Under the pieces are notes generated by a model that saw only the letters and a program-made list of their open reading frames with translations, was not told the DNA's origin and did no database searches. Of a stretch of 64,000 nucleotides of DNA, positions 22,291-32,474 are shown one piece after another; the stretch's first letter is position 1; the number at the start of each line of letters is the position of its first letter. The stretch covers positions 138,212,060-138,276,059 of the forward strand of contig NC_134085.1 of NCBI RefSeq assembly GCF_000715075.1. The letters run 5' to 3'. Source of the DNA: Nicotiana tabacum. Lineage: Eukaryota; Streptophyta; Magnoliopsida; Solanales; Solanaceae. The position numbers were made by a program, and so were the translations under genes.

Positions 22291-23617
22291 AAGGGCTTAC
22301 CATCACCCCTTCCATGTCCTGGACCAATCACACCTAGTTCTTCTTCAGGGCAGGAAGTATTGGTTTTACTTTGTTTTGGGTCTTCTTCATTCCCCCCTTT
22401 GTCAAGTGCAGCAAATGCATTCCTTGTTGGTATTGCATTTGATTCACTTTGTTGTTTCCTTATCTCTTTGTCACTGGATTTATTTTCTCCCCTATTGTTC
22501 TCCTTACCCAGTCTAGGTTCCTCTGATGCTTGTTTCTCCTTCTCAATTTGTTTCCTTCTTATTTCTACTTCTTCCTTATGCAGCTTCCTACAGTCTTGCA
22601 GATCATGTCCAAAATTCTTACATTTTGGACATAATGTAGGCTTCCATTCATAATACACCTCTTGCTTTACTATTTTCCCCAATTCATTTTCAAATATTAT
22701 TTGTGTAGGATATTGATGGCTTACTAACACTCCAAGTAGCACCCTTGCAAATGCTAATCACTCTTTATTAGTTATTACTCTGTCAGCTTTTAAAGGTTTT
22801 CCTACCATCCCGGATATTTTGGTAAGAGCATTCTTCCCCTCTATACTTGATATCCAGTCCTTTGAGTCTTATTCACACTGAAATTCTGTCAACTTTTTCC
22901 TTGCTCACATCTATGTCTAGTTCCCATGGCTTCACTACTACAGGCTTTTTGTCGAACATCTGGACTCCCTCCTCAATTACTTTGATTCTGCTTTCAATTG
23001 TGTGAAATCGTACCAGAAAAACTCCTCTATTGACTTGCAATTTTATCAATACCCAATCCTCCCCATATCCTCCAAAAGTAACCATCAATTACAGCCAATG
23101 GGGAATTGGATCCCAAAACATAGGATATCACTGTTGTTTTCCAATATACAATTTCATCTTTGATATCATCCATTGTAATTTTGACGTTTTCTCCTGCCAA
23201 TTCCTCATAACTTAGGTTTAGCCCCTTCTCATCCGATATTGTTCCCACAATTTTACTCTATGTTTTAGGGCTCAATTGTGCCTTACTCATCTCCCTTGTC
23301 TCCGTAATTTCTGCCTCTACTCTATCTGCCCATGATTCCCCTGGTTGAGCCAGTGGAGTCTTCGTCTGAACTAGTGGATTCGTCGCCAGAGGAGTCTTTG
23401 TCGGAGTCATTGGAGTCATCACCGATACTTGGCTTAACCCTAATGGCACAATTCCTTGGATTGCATTGATGTTTCGCGTCTTCTTCGCATCAACTGACTG
23501 TGGAATTCCATTTCTACTCGATTGATTGCTTGAATTTCCTACCAGACGTTGCTGCCCTCCCCCTCCATTCTTCGTTTTCCTCGTCATTTTCAGTGTTACC
23601 TTGAGAGGAAAAGTCAT
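22291..23617 (-). pseudogene. LINE ORF1 region: DUF4283-like domain and CCHC zinc knuckle
   Basis: The start chosen is the ATG at 23617 (MTFPLKVTLKMTRKTK...), which precedes a basic, Ser/Thr/Pro-rich stretch. A DUF4283-like RNA-binding domain follows in two frames (23027-23248 and 22873-23088), then a zinc knuckle CPKCKNFGHDLQDC (C-x2-C-x4-H-x4-C, about 22590-22635). A charged KE-rich tail runs directly into the endonuclease frame, so ORF1 and ORF2 appear fused, as in many Solanaceae LINEs. Stops near 23260 and frameshifts near 23060 and 22800 inactivate it. The role would be RNA binding and RNP assembly. Confidence 0.82.
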
Positions 23618-23650
23618 TCTAGAGAGAGAAAGTTCCTAACCCTTCTATAT

Positions 23651-24207
23651 AAGACCACACATACTCTTCACATTATCCCATCACAAACCCTTCTATCATC
23701 TCAATCTCTACTCATCAATTTAGCTCTTTAATTTTTTTCCTTGTATTTTTTTCTTAATGTTGACTTGGCCCACATATAATTATAATAACTTTTAACCAAT
23801 ACATCGGAGGCATAATGTATATATATGCATAATCTTTAAAAATATTACTACTGTCTACACATATAACATGATTTTTTCTTATGAAGCAGTGTCATGACAA
23901 ATTTTACTAAAGGATGTCTCCACGACTGCTCACTCATAAAACAAAGAAAAAATTAAAAATGAAGGCCGTAGCTAGGACACATATTTTGCGATTGACATGA
24001 TAAGATTCCACTAGAAGACTGATATAGTAGAGGTAAAACCTTTGCACCACAGAAGAAGTTGACAAATTAAGTGGCTGTTTACTTTCAACTGCTAACTTAT
24101 GAGAAGCTTCTATATATGCGGTCGATCCTCTTAAATACCATATATGTGATTGTGTCGTGATTCTTTTGTGCACGTCCCTTAAAAAAGAATAGTTTTTGAC
24201 TGATTTA
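23651..24207. other. LINE 5' flank and intergenic DNA
   Basis: The exact LINE 5' end is not visible because there is no recognised target duplication. The remaining ~550 bp are AT-rich with no supported gene. The minus ORF 23934-24173 has no motif and looks like chance. Confidence 0.5.
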
Positions 24208-24406
24208 TCCTTATTAAATATTTTCTCAATTTATGTGTCATCTCTATCAATGACATTATCCATATTAATACTAAATGCGAATGCAATTTATTATTAAGGG
24301 TAAAAAGAGAAAATATAATCAATTTTGTCTTAAACTCCTAAAATGACAAATAATTTTAGATAACTATTTTTAGTAACTATGACACATTATGAGACGGAAA
24401 GAGTAT
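24208..24406. mobile_element. Stowaway-like MITE, degenerate
   Basis: The left end contains TCTCAATTTATGTGTCAT (about 24233-24250). The reverse complement of the right end reads ACTCTTTCCGTCTCATAATG then TGTCATAG, giving matching inverted ends of the CTCCxTCCGTCTCAAxTTATGTGxCA type common in Solanaceae. It lies about 200-390 bp upstream of the LEA_2 gene's TATA box. Ends are diverged and no clear TA duplication was confirmed. Confidence 0.45.
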
Positions 24407-24591
24407 ATGATATATCATCCAATCTCCTGCACTTTCCCAAGCACTTAATAGCTAACGGAAACTCTTTTCACAAGAAGAACCACTTTATTTCAACGCGCTG
24501 TGACTTTATGAACCCCTTGTAGTTAGGTAACAATAAGCATCAGACTTGTCTTACCAATTGTCACTACTCTTACTAGTAGTTCTTTTTGTAC

Positions 24592-24600
24592 TATATAAAT
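24592..24600 (+). promoter_or_regulatory. TATA box of the LEA_2 gene
   Basis: TATATAAAT lies 115-123 bp before the ATG, so transcription should begin near 24625 and give a ~90-nt leader. No upstream ATG is seen in that leader. Confidence 0.7.
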
Positions 24601-24714
24601 ACAAGAGTTTTCCTCATTATTTTATATCTCAGTCTTCAGATACTCAAATTCTTTGAGCTCAGCTGCCACATACTTCTCTTTTTTAATTGAAATCAGGTTT
24701 TGACCTGAAATTAA

Positions 24715-25350
24715 ATGGCAGTAGAAGGAGAACAACAACTTCAGACTAACGGACATGCAAAGCAAGCTGAAGAATCAGCCAACTCCATACAATCCAAAGA
24801 GCTGCGCAAAAAGAAACGCAAGAAATTCTTGATTTTTGTTGCAGTCTCTACTCTATTTCAAATTGCAATCACTCTCTTCTCTTCATTGTACATAATGAAA
24901 GTCAAAACTCCCAAGTTTCGCATCCGGTCAGCTACCTTTGATGTATTGTCAAAAAATGCAGAATATTCTTCATTCAACATCACAATGAATGCTGAATTTG
25001 GTGTCATGAATACCAATTTTGGACCTTACAAGTACAGAGACAACACTGTTTATTTTTTCTATAAGGGTGTGAGTATTGGAAAAGCCTTTGTTTCCCATGG
25101 CAAAGCTGGTTTTAAGTCAACCAAGAAATTTAATGTTGTTGTGAATCTGTCATCGAAGGATGTATTAACTAAGGACTCGCAGATAAGGAACGATCTGAAT
25201 TCTGAAACTTTAATTTTGACCAGCAAGTCAAAATTGGAGGGGAAAGTGGCGCTAATTTTTGTTTTGAAGAAAAAGAAATCAACGGAGATGGATTGCACCA
25301 TTACTGTAGGATTGGCTGATAAAGTGATTCGGAATATAGACTGCGATTAG
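24715..25350 (+). CDS. LEA_2 / NDR1-HIN1-like membrane protein
   Basis: An intact, intronless 211-residue protein. A polar N-terminal tail (1-31) is followed by a basic cluster KKKRKK (32-37) and one hydrophobic membrane helix (about 38-60, FLIFVAVSTLFQIAITLFSS). A LEA_2-type beta-sandwich domain covers the rest, with the typical ...FRIRSATFDVLS start (67-79) and NFGPYKYRDNTVYFFYKG centre (101-118). There are two N-glycosylation sequons (88-90, 144-146). Such proteins are single-pass plasma-membrane or ER proteins with the C-terminal domain outside the cytosol, and some act in pathogen responses. The closest Arabidopsis relatives I recall are the At1g64065/At3g54200 group. The ATG is the first after the TATA box. 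Specific function is unknown. Confidence 0.92.
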   Translation: MAVEGEQQLQTNGHAKQAEESANSIQSKELRKKKRKKFLIFVAVSTLFQIAITLFSSLYIMKVKTPKFRIRSATFDVLSKNAEYSSFNITMNAEFGVMNTNFGPYKYRDNTVYFFYKGVSIGKAFVSHGKAGFKSTKKFNVVVNLSSKDVLTKDSQIRNDLNSETLILTSKSKLEGKVALIFVLKKKKSTEMDCTITVGLADKVIRNIDCD

Positions 25351-26300
25351 GGAGTTAATTCAATTCCTTACTAAAATATTTGTAATTTTTTATTTTATTT
25401 AGTAGTGTCTTTTAATTGGATGAGTTCGATTTGATATATCTATAAACCAGAGAATTAGAAACCACTAGTTTCGCAGTGTACAGTCGTACTACAAGCTGGT
25501 CTGGTGGTGCCTGCAGAAGAGGGTTAATATCTAATAGTGGTAATCAGTTGGTTAAAAATAATAATTAAGCCTCGTATTTACAAGTAAGCTTCTCCATAAG
25601 TAACACTTGATGTAAAAGAAAAAGAAATTTTTCAAAAGATCGCCAAGTTCAGAAAATATAATCGTTTGAACAATCAAAAAATGAGAGTTTTTAGAGCATC
25701 GGCTTCATTTCCAGACTTGGGGAAATGAAGAATCTTGTTTGTTATCAGAAATCTCTTAGATCGTATATGTGTGTGTGCGAACTTCCCTACACCCGTTATT
25801 ACAACTAATCACATTACTATTTTACTATGGTTATCTAATAGATTAAGATGTATATAAACATTAATTAATCATGGTTAAGTACTAGTAAATTGTGTACAGC
25901 AGAAGAGACATGCCACCCTTTTCAAGTTGGATGGTGTGAAGGCGGAGTCACAGGTATTCAAGGGGTGTCAATTGATATTTCTTCATTAGAAATTAAATTG
26001 TGCAGCTAGATAATTTATATATATGTATATATTAATTTTCCTTCACATCTTCGTGCGTTCGCTTCTTTATATTTTAATCCCCTTAATGAAAAATTTGGCT
26101 TTGTCACTAGTGGAAACCCATTTAACTAAGTCGGCAAATTAAAAGGGAATAAGAGAATGAGAAATTGGACTCTGCATAAGCTGCTGCTTAAGTACAAAAT
26201 GGCAACGGAGACCTTTATCTGTTTATTGTTTTCGAAATCAATGTGAAGACCATGAAATTTGTAGCATTTGTCAACACATGGTCTGCTTTCTTCCATTAAT
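25351..26300. other. intergenic DNA downstream of the LEA_2 gene
   Basis: AT-rich and without a supported gene. The first ~150 bp are the probable 3' untranslated region (TTTGTAATTTTTTATTTTAT phrases). It ends in TTAAT (26296-26300), the left copy of a possible target duplication. Confidence 0.6.
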
Positions 26301-26797
26301 TGTTAGGTGTTTGTCCAGATTTTCTTGTCATAATTGGTTTTTCTTTCTCATGAAGGAAACGACAACATATTTATCATAATTGGGTTTTCCTTTTCCTAAA
26401 AGGAAAATATAATTCTTCTATATTTGGCTAGTCCCTTTTCCTGTAGGAAAAGGTTTAGAGTTCTATAAATTGAAGATCTGTCATTTCTCATTCAGTATCA
26501 TCCATAATGTAACTATATAGGGTTTGAGAGTCGTGTTTAGGAGGGAACTTTATGGGACAAGTGTCAGTGTGTTCACTTATGTTTGCCTCTTTTTGAGGTT
26601 GGTCTCTCGATATCTTTGTACTCTCTTTTATTATAGTGGATTGCTCATCTCCTGTCGTGGACGTAGGTCAATTGACCGAACCACGTTAAATGTTTGTGTC
26701 TCTTTTGATATATTTCTCTTCTATTATCTAACTTATCGTCGTTCAAGGTTTGTTTTACTAACTTCCGCATGACACCTGGGTTTTTTCGATCCTAACA
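26301..26797 (+). repeat. 5' LTR of the TRIM-like element
   Basis: Begins TGTTAGGTGT and ends CGATCCTAACA, 497 bp. The matching second copy starts at 27015, and its last homologous stretch (27066-27108) corresponds to about 26561-26611. Confidence 0.82.
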
Positions 26798-27108
26798 AGT
26801 GGCATCAGAGCAAGGTTCAAGACAGGTTCATCTTGGCGGATTTAGTTCTAGCTGCAACATATTTGATAATAATCGTGATTTTTGTCTAAGAAATTTACCT
26901 GTGTGTTACGCACATTGTGACAAACTTTGTGATGGAGATGCGACCTGTTGAAGGCTATGTGAAGAAGATGAATCAAGTTTATTTTGCTAGAAAATTCAGG
27001 CCAAGGGAGAGAATTGTTAGGTGTTTGTCTAGATTTTCTTACCATAATTGGGTTTTTCTTTTGATAGTGTCACTTGTGTTTGCCTCTTCATGAGGTTGTT
27101 CTCTCGAT
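26301..27108 (+). mobile_element. short non-autonomous LTR element (TRIM-like), 3' LTR truncated
   Basis: A 497-bp LTR (26301-26797) with perfect inverted ends TGTTAGG...CCTAACA is followed by a primer-site-like TGGCATCAGAGC (26800-26811). The interior is only 217 bp and ends in a purine tract, CCAAGGGAGAGAA (27001-27013). A second LTR then starts TGTTAGGTGTTTGTC at 27015. This second LTR is cut short at about 27108 and also lacks an internal ~210 bp relative to the first. No protein is encoded; the ORF 26524-26772 is inside the LTR. Copia-like termini and size suggest a TRIM/SMART-type element. Confidence 0.75.
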
Positions 27109-27112
27109 CAAC

Positions 27113-28331
27113 CATAACTTCATCAACTAGAGCATCCATAACATCTACACTATGATGATCATTTTGATCTTGATCAATATCTCCATCATTGTCTTGGGTT
27201 CCTTCATGTGCAATAGGTGCCTTAGCAATAGAAACTGGATTACTATCAACTAAGCTCTCATTACTCTCAGAATCTATCTTCTCAGCTTTGTCAATATCTT
27301 CAATAGTCTGATCTTCAAAGAATATTGCATCACGACTTCTAATAAGTTTGTTGTCAACTGGATCATAAAAACGATACCCAAACTCATCTTGACCATAAAC
27401 GATAAAGATGCACTGCTTAGTTTTGACATCCAGTTTCGATCTCTCATCTTTAGGAACATGCACACAAGCTTTACACCCAAAAACTCTAAGGTGACCATAA
27501 GAAATATCTTTGGCATACCAAACTCTATCTGGGACATCACCATCCAAAGCAATAGCAGGAGACAAATTGATGACATAAGCAACAGTGTTAAGTGCTTCCG
27601 CCCAAAATGTATTTGGAAATTTAGCCTCTGAAAGCAGGCATCTAACTCTTTCAACTAGAGCTCTATTCATCCTCTCTGCCAAACCATTCAATCGAGGCGT
27701 CTTGGGCGGAGTTTTCTTATGACGAATTCCTTGTTCCTTGCAATAGTTATCAAAAGGACCACAATATTCACCATCATTGTCAGTACGAATGCATTTTAAT
27801 TTCTTCCCCGTCTGTCTCTCAATTAAGGATTGAAATTCCTTAAACACACCGAGTGTTTGATCTTTGGATTTCAAAAGGATACACCCAGAGCTTACGAGAA
27901 TGATCATCAATGAAGGTCACAAAGTAAAGTGCACCACCTTTTGACTTTACTTTAAAAGGACCACACAAATCAGAGTGTACTAACTCTAATAATTCGGTCT
28001 TTCTTGAAGGAGGATGGCTATAAAAGGAAACCCTTTTCTGTTTGCCAGCTAAACAATGGATACATCTTTTCAACTTTTCTTGTTTTATTTCAGAAAGCAA
28101 ACTTTTCTTAGCCAAACATATAATTCTCCTCTCACTCATATGACTAAATCTTCGGTGCCACAATTCTAATAAAGTATCACTTTCCATCAGATTTATGGAG
28201 TCATTAAGAATAGAGCCATATGTCACATATAAATAAGAAGACTTGACTCCTCGAGCCACTACTAACGATCCCTTGGTGAGCTTCCATTGGCCATTAAAGA
28301 GGGCATTATGGTAACCTTCATTGTCAAATCT
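27113..28331 (-). pseudogene. copia copy 1 integrase
   Basis: The 5' piece (27840-28259) has the GAG-pre-integrase signature ELWHRRFSHMSERRIICLAK, then the zinc-finger end KRCIHCLAGKQ and the first core Asp in LVHSDLCGPF. A one-base expansion of an A run near 27878 (four A's, against three in the second copia copy) shifts the frame just after VTFIDDHSRKLWVYP. The remainder continues as 27029-27910, with CIRTDNDGEYCGPFDNYCKE (second Asp) and LNGLAERMNRALVERVR (catalytic Glu). It continues into the copia-specific C-terminal region before stopping at the junction. Confidence 0.85.
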
Positions 28332-29411
28332 TCATGCGGAGATTAAATTGAAAGGAAAGTCTGGAGCATGCTTGACATCTTGAAGAACTAATGTTGAACC
28401 ATTATTAATTTTCAAACAAACTGCGCCAACACCAAACACCTTAACTTCACTGGCATTGCCCATCTTTAACACTCCAGAATCAACAGGAGTATAAGATGAG
28501 AAAAAGTCTTTTTTTGGTGTGACATGTGAGGTAGCTCTAGAATCTACTATCCAACTCGTCTCATGGGATACCAAATTGATAACGTTTTCATCATAAGCAA
28601 AAAGAAGGTCATCTCGAACAATAGCAGCAACATTGTTCTCGTTATTTTCAGCTTTCTTTCCTTCTCTAATGTCTTGATTCAACCGACAAAACATTTTAAT
28701 GTGTTTTTTATTTTCACAGTGGTTGCATGTAATATTATAGTATTTGGACCTTGACTTACTGCTACTTTTACCTCTATTCCTTGAGCCTCTTGTTCTATCT
28801 CTCCCCCGATCTTCCGTAACCAAGATATCTTCTTGTGAGGACGAACCCTGAGATTTTCTCCTTACTTCATCATTCAACACACCACTCTTGGCATATTCCA
28901 TGGTCACCTTATCTCCAGGAGCTGAATTTGTCAAAGAAACCCGAAGAGTTTCCCAAAAAGTCTGGTAAGGTATTAAGAAGTTAAAATCCTTGTAACTCAT
29001 CATCAAAATTAACTCTCATTCCAGACAACTGATCAAGGACGCCCTGAAAATTATTTATATGATCAAGGATAGGGCCACCTTCCTTGTACTTAAAGGTCAT
29101 CAATTGTTTTAGTAGGAATAACTTGTTGTTCCCGGTTTTTGAAGCATAAAGAGTCTCTAGCTTTTCCCACAATGATCTCGCATGTGTCTCATTCACAATA
29201 TGGTTGCGAACATTATCTTCAAATCATTGTCGTATATATCCACATACTTGTTGGTGCTCGAAATCTCATCTTCATCAGATATACTCTCATGTTTATGAGT
29301 TGAAAAAATGGGTAGATGCATCTTTTTCACAAACAACTCTTTCATCTTGCTTCTCCAAACGTAATAATTTCTCCCATTTAAACATACCATCTTGCTCATA
29401 TTCGCCTCCAT
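28332..29411 (-). pseudogene. copia copy 1 gag and protease
   Basis: The start chosen is ATG at 29411 (MEANMSKMVCLNGRNYYVWR), 29 bases inside the primer site. A UBN2-type gag follows (RSLWEKLETLYASKTGNNKL in 28981-29196) and a zinc knuckle CNHCENKKHIKMFC (C-x2-C-x4-H-x4-C). The protease active site reads WIVDSRATSHVTP, where the family pattern has a Gly after Ser; here it is Arg, which should abolish activity. Frame breaks occur near 29190 and 28990. Gag would form the particle and the protease would mature it. Confidence 0.85.
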
Positions 29412-29439
29412 TCCGTAACAACCCAGACAAATAACTAAG

Positions 29440-29451
29440 GCTTTGATACCA
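29440..29451 (-). promoter_or_regulatory. primer binding site of copia copy 1
   Basis: The minus strand reads TGGTATCAAAGC, one mismatch from the initiator tRNA-Met complement, one base away from the LTR end at 29453. Confidence 0.85.
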
Positions 29452-29452
29452 C

Positions 29453-30143
29453 TGTTATGTCGAGAAAGAGGCAAACCCAAAAATAAAGAAAATAAAGAAC
29501 ACCAAATTTTAACGTGAAAAATCCTTCAAATCGAAAGTAAAAACCACGGGATCACAAAGATCCAAAAAGCTCCACTATAACAATAAGAGGGTTACAAAAG
29601 TTCTCCAAATTGGCTACACAACAAGTGCCAAACACGAAGCAAAAATAGCAACAATAAATTAATTGAAGAAAGAGGAGAATCCACAAAAATGAAGATGTTG
29701 TTAGAGGCTCAAAATCAGATGTTACGAGCCTCCAAATCCGATCTCCATCGTTCAAATACAAGACCAAGATGTTACAAACACTCAGCCAAAATTTCAGCCC
29801 GATCCAACGGTTAATATATCGAAAAACATGATTTAAAGTTGGCTGGTCGGAATAAAAATCTGCAGCAAAACAAATACGTTTCTTCTCTTTCTCTCTTGAT
29901 AAAAACTCTCTCAAAACCCACTCTTATGTTCTTAAGTCTTTCAAAGACTTGTATCAATGAGCATAGAACAGTTCTCCAAGGTTGTCCTATTTATAGATCA
30001 TGAGTGGTGCTTTCTCTTAGCGCCAAAACCCACTTAAAATAGGAATAAACATCGAATCTAATTCCGAATTGAAATGAAAACTAAAAGAAAATAGAATTAG
30101 GTCATTGGGCCTTTGGATGGACAACATGGGCATGTGTTCAACA
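29453..30143 (-). repeat. 5' LTR of copia copy 1, 691 bp
   Basis: On the + strand it runs from TGTTATGTCGAG to TGTTCAACA. It aligns along its length with 34832-35528 and, apart from an inserted piece, with 31018-31849. Confidence 0.85.
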
Positions 30144-31012
30144 TTAATTGCACATAATATTGAATTTCTTTCCCTCAAACTGGTGTAAAAACATTTAAAC
30201 TTATACAAGAAATGAGCATTAGCTTGCACTTTTCTTTGCTTTTAGACACTACATATGTAATGATAATTAAGGTGTGACCTGTTATATTAACTCTCAAACT
30301 TTTTGGCGGTGACTTACCTCTTAAAATACCCAGCAGGCCAATTGTTTTTCTTGACACAAATTACTTTCATAAGATAAAATGTCGTGATAAACGTCAGAGA
30401 CTTTTACCATCTTCATTAGAGTACATTAAATAGGTGTTTTTTTTTTCTCATTTTATTTTTTGTTTTGTGACTATAAAAGGTGCGTTTTCAAGTCCACTAC
30501 ATGGAAATGGAAAGTGTTATTTGAACGAATAGTCTTTCGAAATTGGACTGTGGATGCGGTCTTTTGGTCTTTTCGTTTTTCCTTTCCCCCATACTGGGCT
30601 GCAGCCTTGGAGCTCAAATGTCCATTACTATTTGAGCCTCTTTTATTTGAGAGATCCACAGAAATAAAATATTTACGGCTCACTTATAGCCATAGATACT
30701 ATTTACAGTGTTTGGCCCACAAAATTATCGATGATATACAACATAAAGAAGACCTACGACAAATATGATTTTTCCAGTATGTATGGTTGGAATTCGTTAG
30801 AAACACCTTGATAAGGCAATATTCAAATTTTGAAAAAGATTAAAAGTGATATGGACTAGTTTAGAGTCAAATTCGTGGTTGAAATCGAGTTTAAAAATAT
30901 CATTGTATTATATGTATATCACATGTTTATCATTATGTATCCATGTATATCACATGTCCACATCTAACGTTCTAAACGCACCAAATGTAAATATATGAGC
31001 GCGCAGAAAGTG
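30144..31012. other. intergenic DNA between the two copia copies
   Basis: About 870 bp without a recognised feature. The + ORF 30460-30768 (102 codons) and the minus ORF 30471-30683 have no known motif. The ORF ends without promoter or polyadenylation signals that I can identify, so I treat it as chance. Confidence 0.5.
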
Positions 31013-31017
31013 CTACT

Positions 31018-31849
31018 TGTTATGTCAAGGAAGAGGCAAACCCGAAAATATAGAAGATAAAGAACACCCTTGTCGCAGCCCTCGAGAAGCTGGAAAGTAC
31101 CCATGTGGCACACCATCCACAAGCACTCCAAAGTCTTCATTACATAACATCCATGTATCAAATTCCGCCATTTATCACAAAAGCCCATTCGATCCAAAAA
31201 GATGCTACCAAATTTTAACGTGAAAAACCCTTCAAATCGAAGGTAAAAATCACGGGATCACAAAGATACAAAAAACTCCGCTATAACAATAAGAGGGTTA
31301 CAAAAGTTCTCCAAATTGGCTACACAACAAGTGCCAAACACGGAGCAACAATAGCAACAAGAGCAACAACTAATCAATTGAAGAAAGAGTATAATCCACA
31401 AAAACAAAGCTGTTGTTCGAGGCTCGAAATCAGATGTTACGAGCCTCCAAATCCGATCTTCACCGTTCAAATTCAAGATCAAGATGTTACGAACACTAAG
31501 TCAAATTTTAGCCCGATCCAACGGTTAATGAATTCGAAACGTGATTTGAATGTTGGCTGGTCGGAATAAAAATCTGCAGCAAAACAAATATTTTTCTTCT
31601 CTCTTGACGAAAGCTCTCTCAAAATCCAATCTTATGTGCTTAAGTCTTTCAATGACTAGTATCAATGAGCATAGAATAATTCTCCAAGGTTGTCCTATTT
31701 ATAGATTATGAGTGGTGTTTTCTCTTAAAGCCAAAACCCACTCAAAATAGGAATAAACCGAATCCAATTCCAAATAGGAATGAAAACCAAAAGAGAATAG
31801 GATTAGGCTATTGGGCCTTTGGCTGGACAACATGGGCATATTCTCAACA
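31018..31849 (-). repeat. 3' LTR of copia copy 2, with a 141-bp foreign insert
   Basis: On the + strand it runs from TGTTATGTCAAGG to CTCAACA. It is longer than its partner only because of an insert at 31069-31209. Confidence 0.88.
31069..31209 (-). other. captured fragment of a LINE reverse transcriptase inside the copia LTR
   Basis: The insert is absent from the other two LTRs of this family (29453-30143 and 34832-35528). Its minus strand reads FLDRMGFCDKWRNLIHGC and, after a frame change, FGVLVDGVPHGYFPASRGLR followed by Q. This matches the plant LINE RT pattern (MGF-x-KW ... VLVNG-x-P-x-G-x-F ... SRGLRQG). It is an internal RT piece without a 3' tail, flanked by a three-base ACC repeat. 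Normal LINE insertion therefore does not explain it; filler DNA at a break repair is more likely. Confidence 0.78.
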
Positions 31850-31865
31850 AACTCCCCTTCCAGCC
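31850..31865 (-). promoter_or_regulatory. polypurine tract of copia copy 2
   Basis: The minus strand reads GGCTGGAAGGGGAGTT directly before the 3' LTR start TGTTGAG. Confidence 0.85.
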
Positions 31866-31883
31866 AAGGGGCCAGATGTGTCT

Positions 31884-32474
31884 TCAAGTAGAGGAACTAT
31901 TAACAAGCTTCATGCATGCCAATTTTCTGCAAAACACATGCTTATATGCAAACTTAGCTACAAAGTCATCAGGCTGCTTCATATAAATCACCTCATCTAA
32001 ATCACCATGAAGAAAAGCAGTCTTGACATCCATCTTTTCAACCTCTAAATCTAAACTTGCACCTAAGTCTAAAACCACACGAATAGAAGACATCTTCACA
32101 ACAGGGGAGAAAATTTCATCAAAGTCAACTCCCTTCTTCTGGACAAAACTTTTAACAACTAACCTCGCCTTGTATCTAGGCGCAGAGATATGGTTATCTT
32201 GCTTTATCTTGAATATCCATTTGTTAGATAAATCTCTCTTACCTTTCGGTAATTTCACTAACTCATATGTGCCATTCTCATAGAGTGGCTTCATCTCATC
32301 TTCCATCGCTTCGAACTACTGATCTTTGTGAGTATCTTGCATGGCTTCATCATAATTCTCAGGTTCTCCCATGTCAGTCAAAAGTACATACTCTTCAGGA
32401 GGATAGCGCATGGATCTTTGCTTCTCCCTTATAGATCTTCTAAGAGAGATTTCAAGAGCATTCGAAGTAGTTAC
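31884..32474 (-). pseudogene. copia copy 2 reverse transcriptase, N-terminal part only
   Basis: The open piece 31884-32306 reads NKWIFKIKQDNHISAPRYKA (RT box with KARLV), then SPVVKMSSIRVVLDLGASL and VEKMDVKTAFLHGDLDEVIY, which holds the first catalytic Asp. After MKQPDDF the family sequence breaks off and a short unrelated tail (CRKLACMKLVNSS) leads to a stop 19 bases from the polypurine tract. The YxDD box, thumb and RNase H are therefore deleted. A TAG near 32320 separates this piece from the integrase C-terminus. Confidence 0.85.

Larger units (their letters stand above)
12188..23650 (-). mobile_element. LINE (plant L1/RTE-like non-LTR retrotransposon), interrupted and 3'-broken
   Basis: Read on the minus strand from about 23650 leftward it has a DUF4283-like ORF1 domain, a CCHC zinc knuckle, an APE-type endonuclease, a reverse transcriptase and a zf-RVT C-terminal domain, the standard plant LINE order. 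Positions 13821-20969 are a later LTR-element insertion inside the endonuclease-RT linker. The left end at 12188 is where the Tat LTR landed inside the zf-RVT domain, so the true 3' end and poly(A) tail are outside the window. Many stops and frameshifts make it inactive. Confidence 0.88.
27106..30143 (-). mobile_element. copia-type retrotransposon copy 1, 3'-truncated
   Basis: Read on the minus strand: 5' LTR (29453-30143), primer site, gag, protease and integrase, then an abrupt end at 27106-27108. There it meets the truncated LTR of the TRIM-like element through a shared GAT. RT, RNase H and the 3' LTR are missing. It is the same family and orientation as the copy at 31018-35528. The right flank after the LTR is TTAAT (30144-30148), matching the five bases before 26301. 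Confidence 0.85.

Noticed and set aside
25059..25301. Minus-strand ORF of 80 codons
   Set aside because: Antisense shadow of the LEA_2 gene.
30460..30768. 102-codon + strand ORF between the copia copies
   Set aside because: No motif and no gene signals; length is within chance expectation for this much sequence.
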